Positions 1 through 7,625 are shown, counted from the stretch's first letter. The stretch: 11,066 nucleotides of DNA from an uncultured Pedobacter sp. (GCA_946478755.1 CAMLDJ010000173.1:1-11066), one strand, 5' to 3'. Translations and numbers: made by a program. Notes: a model not told the origin generated them from the sequence alone.

Positions 1-1128
1 TAAGGTCACCTGACCAAGCAACCTTCTCGACTCCCTGTGATAAGGGATCATCGGCAGTTTGTCGGCCGTCGGAAATTCATCATCCGCTATGCCCAGGTGC
101 TTAAATCCAAGCCGGGTTTGTAAATGGTAGATAAACCTCAAACTATGCAGTTTGGCTGCTGCAAGCGCCGCCTCCCTGTCTTTCTTACTCATTTCAATTA
201 GGTTCAGGTAAATATCATTCCCGCATTTGGGCCAGTTGATCATGTATTTGTTGTTGGGAAGCTTACCATAGGTGATCATCTGGTTACAATCTATAGCCCG
301 TTGGTGATGGGCATCTGCTGATGGATCGGTCACATCACAGCAGCATTCAAATTCTTTAGGATCATACCCCTCTGGCCTGGGGATCGTTTTATCGGCATTC
401 CTGCCATAATCCTTAAGGACCACCACATAAGTTAAGTCCTGGATGATGTTATTAGCCTTTTCAGGGGCAAAAGATTCACCGGTATCGAACCGGCTGTCCA
501 TCCCCACACGGTAAGGCACCTTTAGAAAAGCCATCACATCGCCCAGTTCAGTTGCATCGATGATCATATCGGCAGTGATGACCCTCCGTTTCCCTTTAGT
601 GTAGCTTTCTACTTTCCATCCCTGTCCGACACGCGTAATATTTTTCCATTCGGTTTTATACCAGATGCTCAGATTGGGGTTCCTGGCGAGTTCCTTTAAT
701 ATCTTATTTCCTTCAGAGGGTTCAAACAAGGTGTTGCTTACCCATCCAGTCTCTACAGCCTTAGGACCACCATAATGATCATAAAGTTTTTGTCTGAACT
801 CAGCCCACAAACCAGAAGGCAGCTGATGATTACCATCTATGGCAGATACACCAGCGGAAGTGAGCATACCTCCTAACCACTCGGTTTCCTCAATGATCAA
901 GGTCTTAACCCCCATCCTAGAGGCCTGGATAGCTGCAGTTGTGCCACTTGCACCACCACCCACCACCAATAACTGCGTATGGTATTCGGCCAAACGCGCT
1001 CCAAGCGCTCCATGTTCTCCACGGGCTGTACGTTCTCCATGTGTCTGCTTCGCTGAACCAGAAACAGTCCAGGAAATCAGGGACAACAATAAAATATAAA
1101 AGCCTTTATTTAAGCCGGATCCAGTCAT
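1..1128 (-). CDS. secreted FAD-dependent oxidoreductase (PF12831-like), C-terminus beyond the left edge
   Basis: The minus frame is open from the ATG at 1128 to the left edge (376 codons, no stop), so the 3' end is missing. Residues 1-26 form a signal peptide (hydrophobic core FYILLLSLIS, then SGSA), which suggests periplasmic location. A dinucleotide-binding fold follows: VVGGGASG at 55-62, ribose-binding acid E80, and WLGGMLTSAG at 84-93, a motif of the FAD-dependent oxidoreductase family often labelled 'putative xanthan lyase' in Bacteroidota. ADMIIDATELGD near residue 185 looks like the second FAD contact. A Cys-rich stretch (FECCCDVTDP) lies in the middle. Between signal peptide and FAD fold sits a linker encoded by 9-bp tandem repeats. 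The gene lies 33 bp after the phosphodiester-glycosidase gene on the same strand, probably in one operon. The substrate is unknown; oxidation of a released sugar or glycoside is an inference from context. Confidence 0.88.
   Translation of the reverse strand, partial: MTGSGLNKGFYILLLSLISWTVSGSAKQTHGERTARGEHGALGARLAEYHTQLLVVGGGASGTTAAIQASRMGVKTLIIEETEWLGGMLTSAGVSAIDGNHQLPSGLWAEFRQKLYDHYGGPKAVETGWVSNTLFEPSEGNKILKELARNPNLSIWYKTEWKNITRVGQGWKVESYTKGKRRVITADMIIDATELGDVMAFLKVPYRVGMDSRFDTGESFAPEKANNIIQDLTYVVVLKDYGRNADKTIPRPEGYDPKEFECCCDVTDPSADAHHQRAIDCNQMITYGKLPNNKYMINWPKCGNDIYLNLIEMSKKDREAALAAAKLHSLRFIYHLQTRLGFKHLGIADDEFPTADKLPMIPYHRESRRLLGQVTL
988..1041 (-). repeat. 9-bp tandem repeat inside the FAD oxidoreductase gene
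   Basis: On the plus strand the octamers GCGCTCCA (996 and 1005) and GTTCTCCA (1014 and 1032) recur at exact 9-bp steps, with one diverged unit at 1023. On the coding strand this gives three-residue units HGE, RTA, RGE, HGA, LGA, RLA (residues 30-47) between the signal peptide and the FAD-binding fold. The unit length keeps the reading frame, so copy-number change would only alter linker length. Confidence 0.75.
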
Positions 1129-1161
1129 TTTACCAATAAGTATTTATTATATAATCTTATA

Positions 1162-2172
1162 TTATTTCCCTTTAATGATCAAAGCCGTCATCACCCCTCT
1201 TTCCGACCCATCAGACGGCTTAACCGTTGGTTTCCCGTTGACCGTCAGGGTCGTAGAACCTCCTCCATCCAGGTTCAATGCGCCTACACAGCCTATCTCT
1301 TTCATCAATTGCGCCAGTTCGGCCAGGTTTAATCCCGCCCCTCCACTGCTGTTATTTCCTTCAACTGCAAGTAGCACAATTTTATTGTCTTTGGTGTAAC
1401 CTATTGCCGACCGTGCACGCGAGGAGGCATTATCGATCACAATGAGCTCTTCCTCATCTGTGATGTTAATTTCGCTATTCTTGATCAGCACAGGAGATCC
1501 GCCGATGGCGGTTTTCACGTTCCATATTAGCCCGGCAGAAGGATAAGTTGCGGAAGGTACTGCCTTTGGCGCAGCATTCAGGTAGTTTAATGCCGGCGCG
1601 GAATAAGCATATAAGGTACCATTGCCGGCACCAACATGATAAACCCAGGCCACATCTGCTACCCCGGTCTCTGAAATCCCAAAGGCCCCACGGGTAGGAT
1701 AGTAAGGCGTGCTGATTCCGTTATAAGGACGTGAAAGCGACTTTATATTGATTGCATCCACCACACCATTATACATAGATAAGCTGTAAGACGCATTGGT
1801 CCCAAAGAAGCCGCCGTTGATACAGGCATACTTAGAACCGATCTCTTCCTTATAAAAGTCAGTTACTTTTTTGTTGGCGGCAGCCAGCACCGGCTTTAAC
1901 TCCAGGTTGGCTTTGGGATCAAAAACCACCATATAGGCTACCACAGCCTTTCCATTGATGGGGGTTTTATTTAAGAAAACTTGTATCCCGTTTGGAAAAT
2001 CACCCATCAGCTGCACATCCTTTTTCCAGTCGGACGACAAACTGATCAGCGGCGTGGAATCTACAACAATAACCGGCTTTTCAGGATGATAATTCCCACC
2101 TTCAGATTTACTGCAGGATGAAAATGCGCTTGCCGCAATGATCAAAAATACAAGATGCAACTTCAGGTTCAT
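1162..2172 (-). CDS. phosphodiester glycosidase family lipoprotein (NAGPA domain, PF09992)
   Basis: This 336-residue protein has a lipoprotein signal ending in AFSSC with C20 as the lipidated residue, followed by the polar tail SKSEGG, so it is membrane-anchored and possibly surface-exposed. The rest matches the phosphodiester glycosidase family named after the mammalian 'uncovering enzyme' that removes GlcNAc from a GlcNAc-1-phospho-mannose diester. Visible hallmarks are INGGFFG (118-124), RSAIGYT (254-260), and LNLDGGGSTTL (299-309) followed by a short C-terminal strand. Bacterial members are known or predicted to cut sugar-1-phosphodiesters, but the substrate here cannot be read from sequence. 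It lies 121 bp downstream of the GH20 gene and 33 bp upstream of the FAD gene, same strand. The ATG at 2172 is supported by the signal peptide starting there. The AT-rich 121-bp gap upstream may hold its own promoter. Family call is firm; function is inferred. Confidence 0.9.
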   Translation of the reverse strand: MNLKLHLVFLIIAASAFSSCSKSEGGNYHPEKPVIVVDSTPLISLSSDWKKDVQLMGDFPNGIQVFLNKTPINGKAVVAYMVVFDPKANLELKPVLAAANKKVTDFYKEEIGSKYACINGGFFGTNASYSLSMYNGVVDAINIKSLSRPYNGISTPYYPTRGAFGISETGVADVAWVYHVGAGNGTLYAYSAPALNYLNAAPKAVPSATYPSAGLIWNVKTAIGGSPVLIKNSEINITDEEELIVIDNASSRARSAIGYTKDNKIVLLAVEGNNSSGGAGLNLAELAQLMKEIGCVGALNLDGGGSTTLTVNGKPTVKPSDGSERGVMTALIIKGK

Positions 2173-2293
2173 AGCTGGTTGTCTGGTTATTCAGTAAATA
2201 TAATAACTTTATTAAATAAATTAAAAACATTTGATAAGTTTTATTAAAATATTTTTAAAAGGAAGTCAGTACACCTTAAAATCGAAAGAATAG
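2173..2293 (-). promoter_or_regulatory. AT-rich gap with paired TTTATTAA sites upstream of the phosphodiester glycosidase gene
   Basis: The 121-bp gap between two same-strand genes contains TTTATTAA at 2208-2215 and again at 2240-2247, exactly 32 bp apart (about three helical turns), each preceded by ATAA and a C or GT. On the minus strand TATATTTA (2202-2195) resembles the Bacteroidota -7 element TAnnTTTG, but no convincing -33 TTTG is at the right distance. The same TTATTAA core occurs in both divergent gaps next to the ROK genes, so these may be ROK operators. This is a pattern-based guess in a very AT-rich background. Confidence 0.35.
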
Positions 2294-4183
2294 CTACCTG
2301 GCAGGAGTCCTTCTTTCCAACTCCATAACGGGGATTTTCATAATCCGGCCAACTTGTAAACCATCCCGGAAAGTCACTACCCGTATATTCTGCGCGCCTT
2401 TCGGAATACTTAAAGGCGATCCTGTAAACTCGGGATAGTAGGGATCAGGATCTGTATCGTCGAAGGAATAATAAATTTTAATTCCTGGAATTTCAGTAGC
2501 CAATTGAATCAGCAATTCCTTATTTTTAGTCCGCAGGCCAGTAACGATCGCATCATAAAAATACCTTGAATAGTTTACGGTATCCCTGTCCAGCGCCGGT
2601 AAATGCGCCTCCACCCTACCCACAAAATCAGTCCAGCTGCTTTTACCGGTTCCGCTCCAGAGAATTTCACTTAGGGCAAAAGCCCTGGGCCAGGTCATAA
2701 ACTGCAATTTTCGCTCGTTAGGCACCTGCTCTGTCCACAAACTTCCCTGGCCGCCCAATACCTGCTTTTTTTCAATCCCCTCAGGCACAGGATCAAACTT
2801 AAAGGTTGTACTCAGCCTGTTTACAGAGAAAATCGCATTTTCAAGATAGGGGTCGCCCTGGTAAAAATCCAGATAGGTGTAAGCTGCAGGGGTCATTACC
2901 ACCTGCTGACCCTTACCGGCAGAGAGAATCCCTCCCTTATTGTCCTTCCAACTCATCACAGCCATCTCTTCCGGCAAACCTCCAGGCAGGTTCTCATACC
3001 AGCCGATCGGCGTCTTCCCTTTGGAGATCACTATTTTCGAAATCCGCTTCAGGAAGTAAGATTGCAGTTCTTCCGCGTGCTTTAAATGCTCATCCCTGAT
3101 CCTTTGCTGGCAAACCGCACACTGGTCCCAATACACCCTCGACACCTCATCCCCGCCAATATGAATAAACCTGGAAGGAAACAAGGCCGCCAGTTCCGTG
3201 ATCACTTTGTCCATAAAAACAAAGACCGAATCGTTCCCGGCGCACAATACATTGGTCCTGGAGCTATTCCATGGGTCGCCCGCTAACACCTGCTGATTTC
3301 TTTTCGTACAGGAAAGCTCCGGATAAGCTGCAATCATGGCCAGCGCATGGCCAGGCACGTCAATTTCCGGCACCAACTCCACAAAATGCTTTTGGCCATA
3401 GGCCACCAGCTCCCTGATATCATCCTGTGTATAATACCCGCCTGCAGTAGCCTGCTCATCAGGCTCAGGTGCCTTTTGATTTCTCCAGTACCCGGTTCTC
3501 GGCACCCTCCAGCCCCCTACAGCGGTCAATTTCGGTAAACTTTTGATCTCTATCCTCCAACCCTGGTTATCCGTTAAATGCAAATGCAGTACATTCATTT
3601 TATATTTAGACATCTGCAGGATGTAACGCTTAACCACCTCTTTGGAGAAAAAATGCCGACTCACATCTATCATCAATCCTCTCCACTGGAAACGTGGTGC
3701 ATCCGCTATTTTAACTGCCGGAATCCGAATATCAGAAGGGGAAACACCCGGCTCAGTTCCCGGGGACAAGAGCTGCACCAACGACTGCATTCCATAAAAC
3801 CAGCCCTCTGGGGCAGCAGCACTAATCTGCACCCCTTTTGGCGTAACCCACAGCCGATAAGCCCCCTTATCGCCTTTTACCGTGGTATCCCTTACAAACC
3901 TGATCACATTTGACCGCCGGGAAGAATGACCAACACGCAAGTTATAACCAGTCAGCGTTCTTAACCTTAAAGCCAGCAGATCAGCCAATTCTTTAGCCGT
4001 TACATCTACAGGCACAATCAGCGTCCCCGGTTTTAACCTAAACTCCCCCTTGCTTTTCGTTACCTGTGCAGGCATAGGAATAAGATTAGACCGGGTATCC
4101 TGGGCGAGACACAAAACAGAAATTCCCGTCAGACCAGTAATAAGCATGACTTTGCCTATTAATTTAAGTACAATTTTAATCAT
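2294..4183 (-). CDS. exported GH20 beta-N-acetylhexosaminidase
   Basis: This 629-residue enzyme would remove terminal beta-linked GlcNAc or GalNAc from glycans by substrate-assisted catalysis. Residues 1-28 are a signal peptide ending LCLAQ; the Cys at 25 lacks a proper lipobox, so a soluble periplasmic or secreted form is more likely than a lipoprotein. A GH20b-type N-terminal domain covers about 32-160. The catalytic barrel (about 165-510) shows RGLMIDVSRHFF (168-179), LHLTDNQGWR (201-210), PEIDVPGHA (272-280), and the catalytic pair D345-E346 in HIGGDEV. Substrate-pocket residues are seen in YTYLDFYQ (435-442) and LWTE (482-485). A CxxC pair follows the active site (355-358). The C-terminal 60 residues resemble the chitobiase/hexosaminidase C-terminal domain (YYSFDDTDPD). 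It is the first gene of the left minus-strand group and divergent from the first ROK regulator, 142 bp away, which suggests control by it. Confidence 0.96.
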   Translation of the reverse strand: MIKIVLKLIGKVMLITGLTGISVLCLAQDTRSNLIPMPAQVTKSKGEFRLKPGTLIVPVDVTAKELADLLALRLRTLTGYNLRVGHSSRRSNVIRFVRDTTVKGDKGAYRLWVTPKGVQISAAAPEGWFYGMQSLVQLLSPGTEPGVSPSDIRIPAVKIADAPRFQWRGLMIDVSRHFFSKEVVKRYILQMSKYKMNVLHLHLTDNQGWRIEIKSLPKLTAVGGWRVPRTGYWRNQKAPEPDEQATAGGYYTQDDIRELVAYGQKHFVELVPEIDVPGHALAMIAAYPELSCTKRNQQVLAGDPWNSSRTNVLCAGNDSVFVFMDKVITELAALFPSRFIHIGGDEVSRVYWDQCAVCQQRIRDEHLKHAEELQSYFLKRISKIVISKGKTPIGWYENLPGGLPEEMAVMSWKDNKGGILSAGKGQQVVMTPAAYTYLDFYQGDPYLENAIFSVNRLSTTFKFDPVPEGIEKKQVLGGQGSLWTEQVPNERKLQFMTWPRAFALSEILWSGTGKSSWTDFVGRVEAHLPALDRDTVNYSRYFYDAIVTGLRTKNKELLIQLATEIPGIKIYYSFDDTDPDPYYPEFTGSPLSIPKGAQNIRVVTFRDGLQVGRIMKIPVMELERRTPAR

Positions 4184-4325
4184 GTGGGATAGAGTATGCA
4201 GATAAGTTGACTGTTTTTATTTAACTTCGCGGTAAATCTATAATTTTTGATACATACTAACTATATTTATTAATTTTTTTTAATAAGATTGTATTATCCT
4301 GCTAATCAAACAAACGCCCAGCAAC
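4184..4325. promoter_or_regulatory. divergent promoter/operator region between GH20 and first ROK gene
   Basis: This 142-bp gap separates two divergent start codons and must hold promoters for both directions. It contains a perfect inverted repeat, TTATTAA (4267-4273) and TTAATAA (4280-4286), around six T residues. TATATTTA (4262-4269) overlaps the left arm and resembles the Bacteroidota -7 box, which would fit a repressor that blocks transcription of its own gene. The ROK start is preceded by an A-rich leader (CTAATCAAACAAAC) without Shine-Dalgarno sequence. Promoter positions are inferred, not shown. Confidence 0.5.
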
Positions 4326-5546
4326 ATGAAGACGGACTTTTTCGACGACAATAGTGATAACCTGACAGGGGTTGCCTACAAGAACATTCACATCAGAAAG
4401 AAGATCATCTCCTATTTTGCCGATGCGGGAAATGCAACGATTGCTGAGCTTTGCAAGGAAACCAACCTGAGCGTTCCGAAAGTCACGACATTAATTACTG
4501 AGCTGATCGCGGGCGGCCTCGTAAAAGACTTTGGGAAGGTCGGCTCAACCGGCGGCAGGCGTCCTAATATATATGGACTGGCGCCCGACTCCTGCTTCTT
4601 CCTTGGTGTAGATGTGAAACATGACCATATCAATATTGGACTGATCGACCTGCAGAAAAAACTAATCAAAATATCAAAAGACGTACCTTATCATCTACAA
4701 AATACTGCTGAATCTTTAAAGGAACTTTGTGAACTGATCAAAGCGTTTATAAAGGAATCGGCCATCGCTAAAGATAAAATACTCGGCCTCGGACTCAACC
4801 TTTCCGGACGGATCAATTATGCCACCGGCTATAGCTATAGTTTTTTTCATTTCAATGAAGACCCGCTGAGCAAGCTGCTGGAAAAAGAGCTTGACCTAAA
4901 AACTTTTCTGGAAAATGACTCAAGAGCAATGGCCTATGGAGAATTTAACTGCGGCGTCGTGAAGGAAGAGAAAGATGTATTGTTTCTGAATCTGGATTAC
5001 GGACTTGGAATGGGCGTCATGATCAACAACGAATTGTACTATGGAAAATCAGGCTTTGCCGGAGAAATAGGTCACATCCCCTTGTTCAATAACGAAATCA
5101 TCTGTCACTGTGGAAAAAAGGGTTGCATGGAAACGGAAGCTTCCGGCAGGGCACTGATCGCCATGTTTAAAGAGAAATTGCAAACCGGCTCATCAACTTC
5201 TTTAAATAAATCCGCAGATGATGAAATACAGATGCAGGACATCATCAATGCCGCGAACAACGACGATGTGCTTTCTATTGAACTCTTAGCCAAAATAGGT
5301 GAAAAACTTGGCCGGGGCATTGCATTACTCATCAATATTTACAACCCTGAACTGGTCATCCTCGGTGGCGCACTGGCTTTAACCGGAGAACATTTGCACC
5401 TGCCCATAAAAAGTGCAGTGAACAAATTTTCTTTAAGTCTGGTCAACAGCGACACCAAGCTGAAACTCTCCAAGCTTGGTGAAGAAGCAGGCGTTATAGG
5501 CGCCTGCCTCCTGGTTAGAAAAAGACTGTTAGAATACGCTGCTTAA
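4326..5546 (+). CDS. ROK-family transcriptional regulator (first copy)
   Basis: This 406-residue protein has the standard repressor layout of the ROK family. An N-terminal winged helix spans about 24-85: helix-turn-helix around ATIAELCKETNLSVPKVTTL and a wing with GSTGGRRPNIYGL (73-85). The ROK sugar-binding domain follows: NLSGRINY (158-165), LENDSRAMAYGE (195-206), LNLDYGLGMG (221-230), the ExGH motif E247-H250, the zinc site H250/C260/C262/C267 in CHCGKKGC, and PELVILGG (341-348). The usual ROK-kinase phosphate loop (DxGxT/K) is replaced by VDVKHDHINIG, so it is unlikely to phosphorylate sugar and more likely a sugar-sensing repressor, as for NagC/Mlc-type proteins. It is divergent from the GH20 gene, and its stop lies one base from the stop of the convergent unknown gene. 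A close paralogue lies at 8047-9273. The inducer is not readable; an amino sugar is plausible from the GH20 neighbour. Confidence 0.94.
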   Translation: MKTDFFDDNSDNLTGVAYKNIHIRKKIISYFADAGNATIAELCKETNLSVPKVTTLITELIAGGLVKDFGKVGSTGGRRPNIYGLAPDSCFFLGVDVKHDHINIGLIDLQKKLIKISKDVPYHLQNTAESLKELCELIKAFIKESAIAKDKILGLGLNLSGRINYATGYSYSFFHFNEDPLSKLLEKELDLKTFLENDSRAMAYGEFNCGVVKEEKDVLFLNLDYGLGMGVMINNELYYGKSGFAGEIGHIPLFNNEIICHCGKKGCMETEASGRALIAMFKEKLQTGSSTSLNKSADDEIQMQDIINAANNDDVLSIELLAKIGEKLGRGIALLINIYNPELVILGGALALTGEHLHLPIKSAVNKFSLSLVNSDTKLKLSKLGEEAGVIGACLLVRKRLLEYAA

Positions 5547-5547
5547 T

Positions 5548-6741
5548 TTATTTTACCGCATTCATATCCACCGGTATAAGCACCAGTGGTGTGGGAAGAC
5601 ATGAAGCGCCGGGCGGAGAATAAGTCAGCCTGATCACCTGCTCCTCCCCATTCTTCGCCGGCGGGAACACCTGCACCAATACGGCTTCAGGAGCAGCTTT
5701 GGTGACCAGCCTGTCGTTCGGCAACTGAATAATGCCCTCCTTGAACTTGCCTTTACTCACCATCATGGTAGCCGCCATCCCATTGCACCATTTATTATCT
5801 GCCGAACGGGAGTTCCAGGTCACCAGTGCCAGTCCTTTGCCATCGGTACTTTTCCATTTCAGCTCCATGTTATAGATCACTCCGTAATTTCCGGCAAGCG
5901 TAGATTCTTTCCCACTTGTTCCCTCCACACCCAGCACCCAGGGATCCTTTACTCCATCAGCCACAATAATTTCAGCCACCCCATTTTTCGTATCCAGTAC
6001 ATCAACCGATGTGATCTTATAATTACTTACGCCAAACAATCCCCGTCCCGCATTTTTATGCCCCGTACGGATCACCGTTTTTATTCTTTTCAAAGCCACA
6101 GGGCCAGGTGTACCCGGATCAGTTTGAATGACACTGATCTCTCCAGGCTGATCGATCACAAATTCATAAAAACCATGTGTCAGCTGATCATATGTTACCA
6201 CATTTCGCTCCAGTTGCTCATCCACAGCAATGGCTTCACCAGGCTCCACAATGCGAATTTTTTCATCACCTTTCGAAGAGAAATAATCCGCAAGCCCCTG
6301 CTTACCGATCTGAAAATAATTCGTACTCGGTTTCTGCGAGGAATATTTCAGCATGCGCAGGTGCATTTTCTGCTTGCCCGTATTCTTGATCACTGTAGTA
6401 ATTTTACGATCCAGTTTTACCGGCTCCTTCACCCCGTTCACATTGTACACATATAACCTGACTGCTCCGGGCTGCACCGCTTCCTGCAATGCAATGGCCT
6501 CCGGCACCCGGATGTATTCAGGGTCATCAGAAATAATAAACTGCGGTCCGGGCAGCACCACCTTATTGTACCTGATTTCGGCAGGCTTAACCGCAAAAAA
6601 ATCTTTCATCAAAACAACGTTCCCTTGTCTGGCCTTCAAAAGGCTTAGGACATCTTTCTGGTTTACAGTCTGCGCCTTCAATTGCAGAATTCCACAAGCG
6701 AGTGTTAAGCCCAACGTAATTTTTAAGTTTTTATAGTTCAT
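5548..6741 (-). CDS. secreted protein of unknown function
   Basis: I do not recognise the family of this 397-residue protein. A signal peptide with a hydrophobic core at 8-20 ends at LKAQ (about residue 24), pointing to the periplasm or outside. No Cys lipobox and no further membrane segment are visible. The body is rich in alternating beta-type sequence. One region around 95-205 (YVYNVNG, TTVIKNTGKQKMHLRML, GFYEFVIDQPGEISVIQ) and another around 280-390 (GNYGVIYNMELKWKS, LALVTWNSRS, VLVQVFPPA) look like beta-sandwich domains, with a linker containing AGRGLFGVSNYKI (231-243). Two Cys (319, 381) could form a disulfide. It lies 86 bp after the esterase gene on the same strand and is probably co-transcribed. 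The start is the ATG at 6741, which overlaps the stop of a possible 15-codon upstream ORF. A glycan-binding or structural role is only a guess. Confidence 0.85.
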   Translation of the reverse strand: MNYKNLKITLGLTLACGILQLKAQTVNQKDVLSLLKARQGNVVLMKDFFAVKPAEIRYNKVVLPGPQFIISDDPEYIRVPEAIALQEAVQPGAVRLYVYNVNGVKEPVKLDRKITTVIKNTGKQKMHLRMLKYSSQKPSTNYFQIGKQGLADYFSSKGDEKIRIVEPGEAIAVDEQLERNVVTYDQLTHGFYEFVIDQPGEISVIQTDPGTPGPVALKRIKTVIRTGHKNAGRGLFGVSNYKITSVDVLDTKNGVAEIIVADGVKDPWVLGVEGTSGKESTLAGNYGVIYNMELKWKSTDGKGLALVTWNSRSADNKWCNGMAATMMVSKGKFKEGIIQLPNDRLVTKAAPEAVLVQVFPPAKNGEEQVIRLTYSPPGASCLPTPLVLIPVDMNAVK

Positions 6742-6825
6742 CTGTGTGTTTGTTTTCTAGATGCAGCCTTTGCTATCGGATTCATCTGTATGTTTATTTG
6801 TTTTTTATTAGATGGAGGCTTTTAT
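6737..6825 (-). repeat. duplicated leader/translation-start region
   Basis: The 86-bp gap between esterase and unknown gene consists mostly of two imperfect direct copies. On the minus strand one copy (about 6822-6781) reads GCCTCCATCTAATAAAAAAC then CATACAGATGAA, and the other (about 6771-6737) reads GGCTGCATCTAGAAAACAAA then CACACAGATGAA. Both end in the same CAGATGAA start context. The second ATG is the start of the 397-residue protein; the first opens a small ORF. Confidence 0.65.
6738..6785 (-). CDS. possible 15-codon upstream ORF coupled to the unknown gene
   Basis: The ATG in the first copy of the duplicated leader opens MNPIAKAASRKQTHR and then TGA. That stop overlaps the next gene's start as ATGA (6741-6738), the classic layout for translational coupling. 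The A-rich upstream context is almost the same as that of the real start. No homology can be claimed for so short a peptide. It may be a by-product of the leader duplication rather than a functional peptide. Confidence 0.3.
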   Translation of the reverse strand: MNPIAKAASRKQTHR

Positions 6826-6827
6826 TT

Positions 6828-7625
6828 TTACTTCTTGCTGGCCAGCTCATTGAAAAAACTAAAATGCGCTTTGATGCTCTTAGACCAATAGCCACCGGTA
6901 TGGCCACCAGGCTGTGCAGTGTAAGTTGCCTTAATTTTAAGTTCATCGCATTTTTGTCGGAACTGATTGTTAGCTTTATACAGGTAATCCTCGGTGCCGC
7001 AATCAAAGATCAGGGTTTTCTTCAAATCCTTGATCCTATTCAGACGGTTCACAGGCGAATATTCATCAAAGGCTTTATTTTCTTCGGAATACGTCCCCAG
7101 CAACTCAGCAATAGTTGTCTTCTTAAATCCAGAATGCCTTAAATTGAGCACTCCAGAGGTACTTCCCGCACTTAAAAACACATCCGGATGATTCAGGAAA
7201 AGATGCATAGCCCCAAAACCACCCATACTCGCCCCGGTTATAAAAACTTTTGCAGGATCTGTCTGGTAATTCCTGCTTATTTCAGGCATCAGTTCCTTCA
7301 TAAAGAAATCTTCATAATGTACGCCACCTGCCTGCAAGGAATTGATGTACCAGCTTTTCCGGAGGCCATCCGGACAAACCACAACAAATTGATAAGTATC
7401 TGCCAGGTTCTGAAGGTCCGCCAGTTTACTCCATGACCTGTAATTTGCCGAATGCCCATGCAGCAGGTACACCACAGGGTACCTGACTTTTTTGCGATAG
7501 CCCGCCGGCTTATAAACCAGCACACTGTCTGTCGTTTTCAGGTAAGCAGACTTTAGTACCAGGACCTCCTGCCCTTTAAGGGAGGAAAAAAGGAGCATCG
7601 GCAGCAGCAACAAACAATACTTCAT
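6828..7625 (-). CDS. secreted alpha/beta-hydrolase esterase (esterase D / PF00756 type)
   Basis: This 265-residue protein has a short signal peptide (about 1-19, ending SLKGQ) and a complete single-domain esterase fold of the putative esterase family that includes feruloyl and acetyl-xylan esterases and S-formylglutathione hydrolases. Visible parts are the oxyanion-side motif LLHGHS (54-59), the nucleophile elbow GASMGG with S133, the acid D213 in DCGTEDY, and the base H242 in PGGHTGGYW. The order and spacing are those of the family and no key residue is missing. It would act outside the cytoplasm, probably removing acyl or aromatic ester groups from a carbohydrate; the leaving group cannot be read from sequence. 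It is the first gene of the second minus-strand module and diverges from the second ROK regulator across a 421-bp gap. The ATG at 7625 starts the signal peptide directly. Confidence 0.92.
   Translation of the reverse strand: MKYCLLLLPMLLFSSLKGQEVLVLKSAYLKTTDSVLVYKPAGYRKKVRYPVVYLLHGHSANYRSWSKLADLQNLADTYQFVVVCPDGLRKSWYINSLQAGGVHYEDFFMKELMPEISRNYQTDPAKVFITGASMGGFGAMHLFLNHPDVFLSAGSTSGVLNLRHSGFKKTTIAELLGTYSEENKAFDEYSPVNRLNRIKDLKKTLIFDCGTEDYLYKANNQFRQKCDELKIKATYTAQPGGHTGGYWSKSIKAHFSFFNELASKK

Noticed and set aside
3578..3913. 111-codon plus-strand frame inside the GH20 gene
   Set aside because: Antisense to strong GH20 motifs, composition not protein-like, no upstream signals; a shadow frame.
4099..4183. 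GH20 as a lipoprotein using Cys25
   Set aside because: The preceding residues SVL do not fit a lipobox (no small residue at -1); ordinary cleavage after LAQ fits better.
6058..6456. 132-codon plus-strand frame inside the unknown secreted gene
   Set aside because: The minus-strand frame has a signal peptide and full length; the plus frame is Cys/His/Arg-rich and looks like a shadow.
6744..7142. 132-codon plus-strand frame over the esterase 3' half
   Set aside because: The esterase triad lies on the minus strand through this region; the plus frame has no recognisable features.
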